Origin: Sphingomonas sp. HMP6
Lineage (GTDB): Bacteria > Pseudomonadota > Alphaproteobacteria > Sphingomonadales > Sphingomonadaceae
Assembly (NCBI RefSeq): GCF_013374095.1
Contig: NZ_AP022672.1
Span: 2,169,501 to 2,233,500 of the forward strand
Direction of reading: 5' to 3'
DNA length: 64,000 nt
Shown: positions 17,757 to 29,625 of the stretch, piece after piece
How the letters are laid out: each line of letters starts with the position of its first letter
Position numbering within the stretch: position 1 is the stretch's first letter
Made by a program: the position numbers and the translations under genes
The notes under the pieces: generated by a model
What the model saw: only the letters and a program-made list of their open reading frames with translations
Told to the model about the DNA's origin: nothing
Database searches by the model: none

Positions 17757-19901
17757 TTAGGGCCGGTACACCCGCTCGACATTCCGCCGCAGATCGTTGC
17801 GCCAGAAGTGCACCGGCTTGGTCTTGTGCGCGACGAACAACGCCGCCTGATCGCTGTAATGCGGCGAGTCCGGACGGGTGGTGGCCGCACCGTATGGCTG
17901 GATCGATTGCGAGGCGACGCGGCCCTTTTTGTCCCATTCCATGAACATGATGAAGCTGTCGCCGTGATTGACGACGAGCCGCCCGTCATCCGCCTCGGTC
18001 CAGGTCGAGGCCGCGCGCAGCACGTCGGGCGCGCCATCGAGCGGGAGATCAACCTTCCCGTGGCGCAACCGCAGCACGGTGCCGAGCGGCGGATCGAGCG
18101 TTCCGAAATGCGTCTGGAGATAGGCCGCCGCCTTGGCCAGCGCATCGCGCGGATCCAGTTCAGGACGGCGCTGATAATGCCATTTCTGCCCGGTCCGCAG
18201 CAGGATCGCGGCAAGCGCCTGGCCAGCGTGCTTCCCGTCGAAATCCCAGTTCCAGCGCTTGAGCAGCGCCACCGCCGCCGTGAGCTGCGCGTCGTCCTTC
18301 GGATCTACGCCCGCGACATCGCGGTACCAGCGCGCCGCCCAGCTCAGCCGACTGACGCCGGTATCGTATTTGATACGGTCGAGATCGGCCGCCGAGATCG
18401 ACGAATCCTGCCCCATCAGCTCCACCGCGCGCGTGCCGCGGTTGGTCGTGTCGGTCTCGATTCCGAGCAGCGGGGAATAGTCCGCCGGTTTGAGTTCCGA
18501 GCCCGCCCCCGCCGCCTGGAATGGCGTGTTGTTGGCGTTGACCAGAAACCCCGACGCCGGGTTCACATTCTTCGGCACCTGCGCAAACGGCACCGTCCCT
18601 GCCGCCAGATCACGCGACGTGTCGCCGGGCAGGACGCGCTTGTAGTCAAACCCCGGCTTCCGGTTGGGGAAGCTCGCGTTGTAGACATAAGCGATATTGC
18701 CCTGCGCATCGCCGTAGAGGAAATTGGTCGCGGGCACGCCCTGGATCGCCAGCGCCTTCTGCCATTCGGCGAGATTGCGCGCGCGGGTCAGGCGGTAATA
18801 TTCCTCGACCATGCGGAGCTGGTCGGCCCCGGCATAGCGGATCGCATAGGCCCCGCTCTTGTTGACCACCACCGGCCCTTGCACCGCGCGATATGCCATT
18901 TTCGGGATCGGCAGCACGAACGGCCCGAACGCGACCTTGAGCCAGACGCGCTTCGCTTCGAGCGGCAGCCATTTCCCGTCGAAGCGGTACTGCGTGCCAT
19001 CGGCGTTGGTCACGAGTTTGTAGACGTCGGTTAGATCGGGCCGGTTGACGGTGTTGGTCCAGCCCAGCGTCTCGTTATGCCCCATCACCGGGAAGGGCAC
19101 GCCGGGGAAGGTCGCGCCCGAGAAATGCCAGCCGGTGCCCGATTGCACGCTGAGTTCATACCAGGCGACCGGCCCCTTCCACGGTTGATGCGAGTTCGAC
19201 ACGACACGCGTGAAGCCGTCGGCCGAGCGCTTCGGCGCGACGACAAAGGCGTTGGAGCCGTTCGGCATCGCCTCGCCCGTTGCGGGGAGCGCGGTCGGAT
19301 CGGGGCTGTCGGGGGTTGCGCCGGCATCCTCACGCGGCAGCGGCTTGTCGCCGGTCAGCGCCCCGAGCGTCTGGTCGAGCCCGAAAAAGAACGGTGTGCG
19401 CAACACGAAGCCGGTCGCGATATCCTCGCCATTCGCCGGGAAGAGTTTCGACAGTCGCACCTCCTCCGGATGCCGCCGGGCATAGGCGTTGAGGCCGCTC
19501 GCATAAGCATCGAGCAGCGCACGAATATCGGCGGGTTGCTTGTCGTAATCGCGGTGCGCCGTCTCACGCGCGCCGAGCAGGGCCAGCGTGTAATCGACCT
19601 TCGCGCCGTCCGCCCCGCTCATTGCGCCCAGCCGACCGCGCGTCATCGCGACCGCTTCCTGCAGCGTCGCGAAATCGTCCTCGGCATGGGCATAGGCCAC
19701 ACCGTACGCCACGTCGGGATCGGTCTTGCCGAAGATGTGCGGCACGCCGTAGCGGTCGCGCGCGATGACGCTGTCATAGCGATGTGCGGGCGGTGCCGCG
19801 ACCGAAGTGGCCGCAAGCGGCTCCCACATCGCAAGGCCAAACGCGGCGAGCGCTACGACAAGCGCCAACCCGGCTATTCCACGCCCAAACCAGCCCCGCA
19901 T
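17757..19901 (-). CDS. Penicillin acylase family N-terminal nucleophile hydrolase
   Basis: A 714-residue exported amidase of the penicillin-G acylase / acyl-homoserine-lactone acylase family. One hydrophobic segment (residues 7-27) anchors or exports it. The alpha part is followed by the autocatalytic site Gly215-Ser216 in PNGSNAFVV, where Ser216 becomes the N-terminal nucleophile of the beta chain. Then VSNSHQPW, and the conserved Asn in LVNANNTPF. Such enzymes cleave amide-linked acyl chains; the substrate cannot be told from sequence. It lies upstream of the M16 gene on the same strand. Confidence 0.92.
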   Translation of the reverse strand: MRGWFGRGIAGLALVVALAAFGLAMWEPLAATSVAAPPAHRYDSVIARDRYGVPHIFGKTDPDVAYGVAYAHAEDDFATLQEAVAMTRGRLGAMSGADGAKVDYTLALLGARETAHRDYDKQPADIRALLDAYASGLNAYARRHPEEVRLSKLFPANGEDIATGFVLRTPFFFGLDQTLGALTGDKPLPREDAGATPDSPDPTALPATGEAMPNGSNAFVVAPKRSADGFTRVVSNSHQPWKGPVAWYELSVQSGTGWHFSGATFPGVPFPVMGHNETLGWTNTVNRPDLTDVYKLVTNADGTQYRFDGKWLPLEAKRVWLKVAFGPFVLPIPKMAYRAVQGPVVVNKSGAYAIRYAGADQLRMVEEYYRLTRARNLAEWQKALAIQGVPATNFLYGDAQGNIAYVYNASFPNRKPGFDYKRVLPGDTSRDLAAGTVPFAQVPKNVNPASGFLVNANNTPFQAAGAGSELKPADYSPLLGIETDTTNRGTRAVELMGQDSSISAADLDRIKYDTGVSRLSWAARWYRDVAGVDPKDDAQLTAAVALLKRWNWDFDGKHAGQALAAILLRTGQKWHYQRRPELDPRDALAKAAAYLQTHFGTLDPPLGTVLRLRHGKVDLPLDGAPDVLRAASTWTEADDGRLVVNHGDSFIMFMEWDKKGRVASQSIQPYGAATTRPDSPHYSDQAALFVAHKTKPVHFWRNDLRRNVERVYRP

Positions 19902-19967
19902 CCGCCCTAACCTCTTATCGTTTGGCGGAGCTTTAGCGCGGGACCGCGCGGTGTGCGAGCGGCTTGT

Positions 19968-19999
19968 GACGGTGCCACCCCGGCCGGGGTGGCACCGTC
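19968..19999 (-). terminator. Perfect 32-base palindrome, likely transcript end
   Basis: 16-base arms with no loop (GACGGTGCCACCCCGG and its exact complement) lie six bases after the TonB-receptor stop. There is no T-run on either side, so it may be a factor-assisted stop or 3'-end stabiliser rather than a classic terminator. Confidence 0.6.
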
Positions 20000-20005
20000 G
20001 CCCGG

Positions 20006-22372
20006 TCAGAAGCCGGCCTTCAGCGTCACGAAGAACTGCGCCGGAGCGCCCGCGAGCAACGTCTGATTGTCACCCGCATAGCCAAAGCCGTTCGACCCGA
20101 TCGTCGCGACATATTTCTTGTCGAACAGATTGGTCGCATTGCCCTGAATTTCGAACTTGCGGTCAGCGATGGTGACGTGCGCCCCGATCGTGGCATCGAC
20201 AATCACGCGCCCCGCCACCGACTGGTCATTGGTGTAGGTGAAGTAGCGACGGCTCATATAGTCCGCACCGATCCGCCCGAAGAACACCGAACCGGAATAG
20301 GTCAGTTCGCCCTTGGCGAGATGCTTCGGGGTATCGACCGTGGTCTTTCCCTTGATCGCGATCGGCGTGCCGCCCGCGACCGGCACATTATCGCGGTAGG
20401 TCGAGTCGTTATAGGCGTAGGAGGCGAAGATGCCGAAGCCGTACGGCAGCTTCACTTCGCCCGCCGCTTCGATCCCGTAGGAGCGAACCGACCCGACATT
20501 GGCGAGCGTCGCGAGATTGCCGACAATTCCGGCGCCGACCGTGGTGCCGAGGATGCGGTTGCTGAAATCGACATAATAGCCGACGAGCGAGCCGTTAAAG
20601 CGGCCGCTCTTGAAGCGCGCGCCACCTTCGAACGTGTCCGACTGCTCCGGCTTCAACTTGTTCGTCGAGATCAGCGCGTTGAACCCATTCTGACCGGTCG
20701 AAAACGGGCCGTTGGTCCAGGCCGAAACGAAGGCGCGCTTCGATTCGGTGAAATCGGCAAACAGCTCGGCCGAATTGCTCAGCTTGTACGAGACGCCCGC
20801 GTGCGGCTGGAACCAGTCGGTCGCATCGATCGCGCCGACCGCCGTGTCGCTGACGACGATCTGGCTCGCCTTGTTCTTGACCTGGAAACCCTTCCAGCCA
20901 AGATCGACCGTCAACGCGCCGAAGCTCAATTTGTCCTGCACGTAATATTGCAGCGTGTCGGTCGTGTACGCGCCGTAACGCTGCGTGAAGAAGGGATTTT
21001 CCTGGAGCTGGAGCGCGCTGCGGGTCGGGACAGTGCGGCTGTCGAGCGCGTAGAAACGGCGCGCCTGGCGGAAATCATTGCGTTCATACCAGCCGCCGAC
21101 GGTCACATCGCCGAACATGCCGAGATTGGTGCCGATCGATCCGAACACGCCCTTGCGGCGAATGTCATATTCGGTCGTGCGCACCGAAATCGGCACGCCC
21201 GATGGCGAGGGGACATAGGGCGTGAACCACGTGCCCTGGCCGTGGTTGGAATGGTAATAGGCCTTGAGTTCGCCGTGGATCGCCGCGCCCTTGCGCGTCT
21301 CGACGCCGAACGACGCGAGATAATCCTGCCGCAGACCGGAGGCATCGAAATAGGAATCATCGACCGTCCCGGTCGCGCCGTAAGGAGCCGGATACACCGT
21401 CCCCGCAGCGGGGTTGGTCGGGCGATTGCCCGTCACATCGGAGAAGCCGTCGGCACCCAACGCGCCGGTCGTGTTGTTGCGCGTGTCGATGTTGTTGGCG
21501 ACATCCGCGATCCGGATCGCGAGCGGGAAATTGTTCGCGATATTGTCGAGGTTGAGGCCCAGCCGGCTGATCTGGTTGAGCGACAGATCCTGATAATCCT
21601 GCTCGCGCCGGTCGGAGAAGTTGAACGTGCCGACGAGACGAACGTCTGGCGACACCGGTGCGGTGAACTTCGCGTTGACCTGGTTCTGCTTCTGCTTGCC
21701 GAAGCCCTTCCACTTGTCCGTGGTCAGATAGCCATAGGAGACATAGGCCGACGGGCCATTGTCGCCCAGCACGCCGGTGTCGAGCCGGAAGAACGTGCGA
21801 TAGGTATCGTTGCTGCCATAGGTGCCGTTCGCCTGCACGCCGAATTTCGACGTCGGATCGGACGAACGGAATTCGATCGTGCCGCCAAGATTGTTGGTCG
21901 CCTGCGTCCCGATCGCACCGGCGCCTTGCGATACGATCGTCTGGGCGACGTTTTCGGAGGAGATCGCACGGCTGACATGCAAGCCGTTGGTGTTGCCGTA
22001 AGACCCGTCACCGAGCGGAATGCCGTCGAGCGTGAAACCGATCTGGTTCTGGTTGAAGCCGCGGATCGAGACGCGCTGCGACCATTCGTACGCTCCGAAC
22101 GCATCGGCCGACTGGAAGTTGACGCCGGGGAGCTTGGCGATCGCCTTCAAGGGGCTGGTGCCGGGCGCCAGGATCGCGATATCGGCCTGGTTCAGTTCCT
22201 GCACCTGGCGCGTCTGGCCCTTGCCGACGACGATGATGTCGCCTGAGGGTTCGTCGGCGACAGGCGTCGCGTCGGGAGCAAGAGCGGGAGCAGCCGGCAC
22301 ATCGCTCGCGGACGCGGCGAGCGGCCAGGACAAAGCTACGCCGGCAAGCAGGAAGAAGGCAGAACGGTTCAT
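20006..22372 (-). CDS. TonB-dependent outer-membrane receptor
   Basis: A 788-residue receptor. A signal peptide (cleavage near AASAS) is followed by a short TonB-box-like region (DIIVVGKGQ) and the plug domain (AIAKLPGVNFQSADAFG, VSIRGFNQNQIGFTLDGIPL, IEFRSSDP). A long beta-barrel with alternating aromatic strands ends in the terminal Phe (FFVTLKAGF) needed for Bam insertion. The barrel is rich in Asn/Tyr/Gly turns. The ligand cannot be deduced and no siderophore or sugar genes are adjacent. It is divergent from clpB. Confidence 0.94.
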   Translation of the reverse strand: MNRSAFFLLAGVALSWPLAASASDVPAAPALAPDATPVADEPSGDIIVVGKGQTRQVQELNQADIAILAPGTSPLKAIAKLPGVNFQSADAFGAYEWSQRVSIRGFNQNQIGFTLDGIPLGDGSYGNTNGLHVSRAISSENVAQTIVSQGAGAIGTQATNNLGGTIEFRSSDPTSKFGVQANGTYGSNDTYRTFFRLDTGVLGDNGPSAYVSYGYLTTDKWKGFGKQKQNQVNAKFTAPVSPDVRLVGTFNFSDRREQDYQDLSLNQISRLGLNLDNIANNFPLAIRIADVANNIDTRNNTTGALGADGFSDVTGNRPTNPAAGTVYPAPYGATGTVDDSYFDASGLRQDYLASFGVETRKGAAIHGELKAYYHSNHGQGTWFTPYVPSPSGVPISVRTTEYDIRRKGVFGSIGTNLGMFGDVTVGGWYERNDFRQARRFYALDSRTVPTRSALQLQENPFFTQRYGAYTTDTLQYYVQDKLSFGALTVDLGWKGFQVKNKASQIVVSDTAVGAIDATDWFQPHAGVSYKLSNSAELFADFTESKRAFVSAWTNGPFSTGQNGFNALISTNKLKPEQSDTFEGGARFKSGRFNGSLVGYYVDFSNRILGTTVGAGIVGNLATLANVGSVRSYGIEAAGEVKLPYGFGIFASYAYNDSTYRDNVPVAGGTPIAIKGKTTVDTPKHLAKGELTYSGSVFFGRIGADYMSRRYFTYTNDQSVAGRVIVDATIGAHVTIADRKFEIQGNATNLFDKKYVATIGSNGFGYAGDNQTLLAGAPAQFFVTLKAGF

Positions 22373-22533
22373 GATGTAGACCCCATCTTTCGTGGATGTG
22401 GCGACACCACTCCCTGTGCGCCGGCCCAGCGCCTACCGATGCTGCGTTGCGGCAATGCGTAAATTTGGAGACGGAAGCATGATCCTTTTGCGTCCGAAAC
22501 ATTACAGTGGCGATCGAACGCCTTCCGGCCCTT

Positions 22534-22553
22534 GTGTTGCACATATGCAACAC
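22534..22553. promoter_or_regulatory. Palindrome in the receptor-clpB divergent region
   Basis: An inverted repeat GTGTTGC-ACATAT-GCAACAC sits 36 bases before the clpB ATG. A further GTGCAAC follows at about 22562. The symmetry suggests a dimeric regulator site over the clpB promoter. CTTG at 22531, 17 bases before TACATG, may be a heat-shock-like promoter, but the -10 match is poor. Confidence 0.35.
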
Positions 22554-22588
22554 TACATGCGGTGCAACGAAGGAGGGACACTTCCACC

Positions 22589-25168
<2,580 letters not shown>

Positions 25169-25171
25169 GCG

Positions 25172-26113
25172 TCACTCAGCGCGCGGCATCGGTCCCGCAA
25201 CGAGCAGCGGGTCGATCTTCGCGTCGCGCCACCTGAGGCTCCAGTGGAGATGCGGACCCGTAGCACGCCCGGTCGCGCCTGACAGCGCGACCGGCTGCCC
25301 GCGCATCACGCGTTGCCCGACGCGCACGTCGATCCGCGACAGATGCAGGAAGGCGGTGTTGAACCCGGCGCCATGATCGATCATCAGCAAATTGCCCTCC
25401 AGCGTGAAGGGACGATCCGCCGCCAGGATCACCACACCATCGGCGGGCGCCAGGATCACCGATCCGGTCGGTTTCGCAACATCGAGCCCCGAATGATACG
25501 ATCCCGCCTCGCCATTCTTGTAGATGCGTTGCGACCCAAACAGCGTCGAAATCCGCCCCGTCGTCGGCCACAGGAAAGTCTGCCGCCAGCCTTGCGAATC
25601 GGACTGGATTCGGCGCGCGGCGTTGATCTGCGCGAGTTCGGCCGGGCGAAGCCGATCGAATTCAGGCTGCGGTAGCGGGATCTTGGGCAGGCTGTTGAGC
25701 CGCGACACGTCCCAGCCGCGCGGCGCGATGGTCAGCGTGTCGCGAATGCGCCGCGCATCGTCGAGTGTCGCGACCAACGTGGCGGTCGGCCCGGCATCGC
25801 GATCGAACCCGATCAGGAAGCGGCCATCGGCGGCCACGGGCACGTCCACCCCGTTGAAGCTGAGCAGGCTGGTGCCGCTCGGCGCGATGCCGATGACGAT
25901 TCCGCCCTGGATCATCGATCCCGCATAGCTGAAACTGTCGCGCACCGGCCCCTGGCGCGGCTGAACGGTCGGCTTGCGTTCGATTGGCGTGGGCGGAAGC
26001 GGCTGAATCTGCGGGCGATCAGGCACGGTCGCGCAGCTACCCAGTACGAGCATTGCCGCGAGGCCGATCGTCCAGAATGCCGGCCTTTCCGAGCGCCCCC
26101 CGCGCCGCTTCAT
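25172..26113 (-). CDS. M23 family peptidoglycan endopeptidase lipoprotein
   Basis: A 313-residue protein with a lipobox LGSC (Cys27). A middle region of beta and helical segments precedes the LytM/M23 domain, with zinc residues His207 and Asp211 (HSGLDVA) and the HLH motif (288-290, GPHLHW) intact. It should therefore be an active DD-endopeptidase cutting peptidoglycan crosslinks, rather than an EnvC-like activator. It ends three bases from the clpB stop (convergent) and lies downstream of the DUF2093 gene. Confidence 0.92.
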   Translation of the reverse strand: MKRRGGRSERPAFWTIGLAAMLVLGSCATVPDRPQIQPLPPTPIERKPTVQPRQGPVRDSFSYAGSMIQGGIVIGIAPSGTSLLSFNGVDVPVAADGRFLIGFDRDAGPTATLVATLDDARRIRDTLTIAPRGWDVSRLNSLPKIPLPQPEFDRLRPAELAQINAARRIQSDSQGWRQTFLWPTTGRISTLFGSQRIYKNGEAGSYHSGLDVAKPTGSVILAPADGVVILAADRPFTLEGNLLMIDHGAGFNTAFLHLSRIDVRVGQRVMRGQPVALSGATGRATGPHLHWSLRWRDAKIDPLLVAGPMPRAE

Positions 26114-26120
26114 GACTGCG

Positions 26121-26318
26121 TCATTCGCTCATCGCCGCGGTGGCCAGTGCGGCGGTAGCATAGGCCTCCTGCCGCGCGACGCTCCAATAGCGCAGATCGT
26201 CGAGCGCAACCCGCGCACCCGATGACGCGCAGACGACATGGTCGCCCGGGCTGAGCACGCGAAACCCGTTCGCCATGAAATGGAGCCGCGCCGCGCGATC
26301 AGTATTGGACATCAGCAT
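26121..26318 (-). CDS. DUF2093 family protein
   Basis: A 65-residue protein containing the DUF2093 signature: FRVLSPGDHVVCASSG, then ALDDLRYWSVARQEAYA. It is a small beta-type domain of unknown function with one conserved Cys. It sits 11 bases after xseA on the same strand and seven bases before the M23 gene, so the three are probably one transcript. Confidence 0.87.
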   Translation of the reverse strand: MLMSNTDRAARLHFMANGFRVLSPGDHVVCASSGARVALDDLRYWSVARQEAYATAALATAAMSE

Positions 26319-26329
26319 GGCGGGCTCGC

Positions 26330-27721
26330 TTACAAAAGGATCGGTTGATCGGGTTTGGCCGCACCATATGCTTTGGGGCCGCTGCGCTCAACCTTCGCAT
26401 CGACTTGTCCGTCCCGGAAATGGAGCGTGACCGCGCCAGCACCACGCGCCGCCTCGGCCGATCCGATCACTGCACCGGAAGGACGCGCCGACACGAAGGC
26501 ATAGCCGCGGTCGAGGATCGCATTCGGCCCGAGCGATTCGACCAGCCGCCATGTCGCCGAAACCCGCTCCTTCGCGCGTTCGAGCTGCCGTTCGAGCGTC
26601 GACAGTCGCAGCGCAGCGCCCGAGCGGTCGAGCTGCCCGCGCGCCACGGTCACGCGGCGTTCCAGCCCACGATCGAGCCGCGCGCCGAGGTCGTCGGCAC
26701 GCTGCCGTTGCGGCCCGAGCAACGCGTCGCGGCGCGGGAGCACGCGGACCAGCGCGTCGAGCTGCTCGCGCCCGCGCTGCTGATACCGCCGCACGCATTT
26801 CTCGGTGCGCTGGCCATAGCCCGCCAGCGTGAGACGCAGATCGGCGAGCACCGGCACCGCCATTTCGGCCGCTGCCGTCGGCGTCGGCGCGCGCAGATCG
26901 GCGGCGAAATCGGCGAGCGTGGTGTCGGTCTCATGCCCGACCGCCGAGATGATAGGGATGCTGCACGCCGCAATCGCGCGCACCACCACCTCTTCATTGA
27001 ACGCCCACAGATCCTCGATCGAGCCACCGCCGCGCGCGACGATGACAAGATCGGGCCGCGTTTCGGGCGGCATCGCGTCGAACCCGCGCACCGCGGCGGC
27101 AATTTCTGCCGCCGATCCGGCCCCCTGCACCTTGACCGGCCAGACCAGCACATGCGTTGGGCAGCGATCCTCGAGCCGGTGCAGAATGTCGCGGATCACC
27201 GCTCCCGTCGGCGAGGTGACCACGCCGATCCGCGCGGGCAAGTACGGCAACCGCTTCTTGGCCGAAGCTGCGAACACCCCCTCCCCCGCCAATTTGGCCT
27301 TGAGCTTTTCGAGCAAGGCCATCAGCGCGCCTTCGCCCGCCAATTCCATGCGATCGATCACGATCTGATATTTGGAGCGGCCGGGATAGGTGGTGACCTT
27401 GCCGGTCGCGATCACCTCGGCCCCGTCCTGCGGGGTGAAGCCCAGTTGCGCGACATTGCCCTTCCAGATCACGCCGTCGATGACGGCGTTTTCGTCCTTC
27501 AGGCTGAGATAGGCATGGCCCGAGGCGACGCGCTTATAGCCCGAAATCTCGCCGCGCAGCCGGACATGGCCGAATTCGCTCTCGACCACGCGCTTCAGCT
27601 TGTTGGCAAGCTCGCCGACGCCCATCACCGAATTACCCGGCGCACTCACGTTGTCGTCGGGCGCGCTGTCGGCTAGCAGGCGCGCTGCCGCATCGAACAA
27701 CACGTCTTGAGGGTCCGCCAT
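26330..27721 (-). CDS. xseA: Exodeoxyribonuclease VII large subunit
   Basis: A 463-residue catalytic subunit of exonuclease VII, degrading single-stranded DNA. It has an N-terminal OB-fold ([27 protein letters not shown]), the catalytic region [14 protein letters not shown] with [18 protein letters not shown] and [14 protein letters not shown], and a long coiled-coil C-terminus. The chosen ATG (27721) has AGGA upstream; its first base pairs with the first base of the purD start codon. xseB is not in the window. Confidence 0.96.
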   Translation of the reverse strand: MADPQDVLFDAAARLLADSAPDDNVSAPGNSVMGVGELANKLKRVVESEFGHVRLRGEISGYKRVASGHAYLSLKDENAVIDGVIWKGNVAQLGFTPQDGAEVIATGKVTTYPGRSKYQIVIDRMELAGEGALMALLEKLKAKLAGEGVFAASAKKRLPYLPARIGVVTSPTGAVIRDILHRLEDRCPTHVLVWPVKVQGAGSAAEIAAAVRGFDAMPPETRPDLVIVARGGGSIEDLWAFNEEVVVRAIAACSIPIISAVGHETDTTLADFAADLRAPTPTAAAEMAVPVLADLRLTLAGYGQRTEKCVRRYQQRGREQLDALVRVLPRRDALLGPQRQRADDLGARLDRGLERRVTVARGQLDRSGAALRLSTLERQLERAKERVSATWRLVESLGPNAILDRGYAFVSARPSGAVIGSAEAARGAGAVTLHFRDGQVDAKVERSGPKAYGAAKPDQPILL

Positions 27722-28986
27722 TGAATGTCCTGCTGATCGGTTCGGGTGGTCGCGAACATGCGCTCGCGTGGAAGCTGGCGCAATCGCCAGCCTTGGGTAC
27801 ACTGTTCGCCGCGCCCGGCAATCCGGGCATTGCGGCGCATGCGGAGATTGTGGCGCTCGATGTGACCGATCATGCCGCGGCCGTCGCGTTTTGTGCAGAC
27901 AAGGCGATCGAGCTTGTCGTCATCGGCCCGGAAGCGCCGCTGGTCGATGGCCTGGGCGACAGTCTCCGCGCCGCCGGGATTGCCGTATTCGGGCCGGACA
28001 AAGCCGCCGCCCAGCTTGAGGGATCAAAAGCCTTCACCAAGGCGGTGTGCGACCGCGCGAACATCCCGACCGCAGGATATATCCACGCGACCAGCCGCGC
28101 CGAGGCGCGCGCGGCGCTCGACAAGTTCGGCGTGCCGGTCGTGATCAAGGCCGATGGCCTGGCCGCGGGCAAGGGCGTCACCGTCGCCATGACGCGCGAG
28201 GAAGCGGAAGGTGCGCTGGCTGACCTGTTTGGCGCGCGCGGCGGCGAAGCGGTGATCGAGGAGTTCTTGGAGGGCGAGGAAGTTAGCCTGTTCGTGCTGA
28301 CCGACGGGACCGACATCCTGCCGTTTGGGACCGCGCAGGACCACAAGCGCGTCGGCGACGGCGATACTGGGCCGAATACCGGCGGGATGGGCGCGTACAG
28401 CCCGGCGCGCGTGCTGACGCCAGACCTCGAAGCGCGCGCGCTCGACGAGATCGTACGCCCGACGGTCGCGGCAATGGCGGCGGCGGGGACACCGTTTTCG
28501 GGCGTGCTCTATGCCGGGCTGATGCTCACGGCGGATGGCCCCAAGCTGATCGAATATAACGCCCGCTTCGGCGATCCGGAATGCCAGGTGCTGATGGCAC
28601 GGCTCGACGAGGATTTGCTCGCGGTGCTGCTGGCGGTGGCGACGGGCAAATTGGGCGCGCGCGGCCCCGCCAAATGGCGTGATGCGGCGGCGCTCACCGT
28701 GGTGATGTCCGCCAAGGGCTATCCCGGCACGCCCGAGACCGGCGCCCCGATCGACGGCATCGCTGCGGCCGAGGCGAAGGGCGCGACGGTGTTTCAGGCG
28801 GGCACGCGACTGCAGGACGGGCAGATCGTTTCCTCGGGCGGGCGCGTGCTCGCGGTCACCGCGACCGGGCCGACGATCGCCGATGCGCAGGCCGACGCGT
28901 ATCGCGCGCTGACCGCGATCGATTTTCCCGGCGGATTCTATCGGAACGATATCGGGTGGCGCGAGATTGAACGCGACGCGGGCTGA
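27721..28986 (+). CDS. purD: Phosphoribosylamine-glycine ligase PurD
   Basis: A 421-residue ATP-grasp enzyme making GAR from phosphoribosylamine, glycine and ATP. The N-terminus [15 protein letters not shown] is the family start and is reached only from a TTG codon at 27721, with GAGGG seven bases upstream. [31 protein letters not shown] and [11 protein letters not shown] are conserved. It is divergent from xseA with no gap, so each promoter must lie within the other gene. The TTG start may lower expression. Confidence 0.96.
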   Translation: MNVLLIGSGGREHALAWKLAQSPALGTLFAAPGNPGIAAHAEIVALDVTDHAAAVAFCADKAIELVVIGPEAPLVDGLGDSLRAAGIAVFGPDKAAAQLEGSKAFTKAVCDRANIPTAGYIHATSRAEARAALDKFGVPVVIKADGLAAGKGVTVAMTREEAEGALADLFGARGGEAVIEEFLEGEEVSLFVLTDGTDILPFGTAQDHKRVGDGDTGPNTGGMGAYSPARVLTPDLEARALDEIVRPTVAAMAAAGTPFSGVLYAGLMLTADGPKLIEYNARFGDPECQVLMARLDEDLLAVLLAVATGKLGARGPAKWRDAAALTVVMSAKGYPGTPETGAPIDGIAAAEAKGATVFQAGTRLQDGQIVSSGGRVLAVTATGPTIADAQADAYRALTAIDFPGGFYRNDIGWREIERDAG

Positions 28987-28991
28987 TCGAA

Positions 28992-29028
28992 GGCTGTATC
29001 TGGCTGTATCTGGCTGTATCTGGCTGTA
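28992..29028. repeat. Tandem repeat, 10-base unit
   Basis: The unit GGCTGTATCT occurs three times in perfect tandem, plus a seven-base partial copy. It fills the short gap between purD and the helix-hairpin-helix gene, ending just before the GGAG of that gene. Copy number could vary by slippage. Confidence 0.9.
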
Positions 29029-29045
29029 CGCACAGGAGCATTTTT

Positions 29046-29579
29046 ATGGCCGATGGCCCACAAAATCCGAACCAGGCGATCGACATGATGGTGCCGATCA
29101 CCATTACCCACGTCGTCCTGATCCTGGTCCTCGCGGTAGCGGTCATCGCCGGGATCTGGTGGGGGACGGTGCTACGCCGCCGCAACGCCGCCGCGCAGAA
29201 GCAGATGGCCGACGATTTCGCGGTCGCCGAAGAGCATGGGGCGACGACCGAGCCGACCGCGATCTCCAGCGATGGCGCGGTCAGCGACGTGCCCGCCGAG
29301 CCGGTTGCGGAGGCTCCCACCGCCGAGACACCGGCAGCAACCGAGCTGACCCGGATCAAGGGCCTTGGCCCCAAGCTCGCCGCCACACTTGCTGGCGAGG
29401 GCATCACCCGGATCGAACAGATCGCGGCGCTCACCCCGCAAACGGCTGCCGACCTCGACGCAAAGCTCGGCACGTTCCAGGGCCGGATGGCACGCGACCG
29501 CTGGATCGAACAGGCCAAGCTGCTCGCCGCCGGGGATCATGCCGGGTACGAGGCCGCCTTCGGCAAATTGGGCGGATAG
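29046..29579 (+). CDS. Membrane-anchored helix-hairpin-helix protein
   Basis: A 177-residue protein with one N-terminal membrane segment (ITHVVLILVLAVAVIAGIWW, about 20-40), an acidic/Ala-Pro linker, and a C-terminal domain starting TRIKGLGPKLAATLAGEGI and continuing RIEQIAALTP. The latter is a helix-hairpin-helix of the sort that automated annotation calls 'flap endonuclease-1-like', but no nuclease residues are present. It probably holds DNA or a protein partner at the membrane. The GGAG seven bases before the ATG fixes the start. Confidence 0.82.
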   Translation: MADGPQNPNQAIDMMVPITITHVVLILVLAVAVIAGIWWGTVLRRRNAAAQKQMADDFAVAEEHGATTEPTAISSDGAVSDVPAEPVAEAPTAETPAATELTRIKGLGPKLAATLAGEGITRIEQIAALTPQTAADLDAKLGTFQGRMARDRWIEQAKLLAAGDHAGYEAAFGKLGG

Positions 29580-29625
29580 GCGCACGCCCCTTTCGCCGCC
29601 TGCACAGCCGCGATACAGCAAGGCA

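Noticed and set aside
14842..17937. A start 88 codons upstream of the M16 peptidase signal peptide
   Set aside because: The extra residues precede a clear signal peptide and overlap the antisense of the acylase gene end. The ATG at 17673 has a good ribosome-binding site.
20177..22246. A 689-residue open frame opposite the TonB-dependent receptor
   Set aside because: Its composition is rich in Arg, Asp and Ile, typical of the antisense of a real gene. The receptor on the other strand has signal, plug and barrel.
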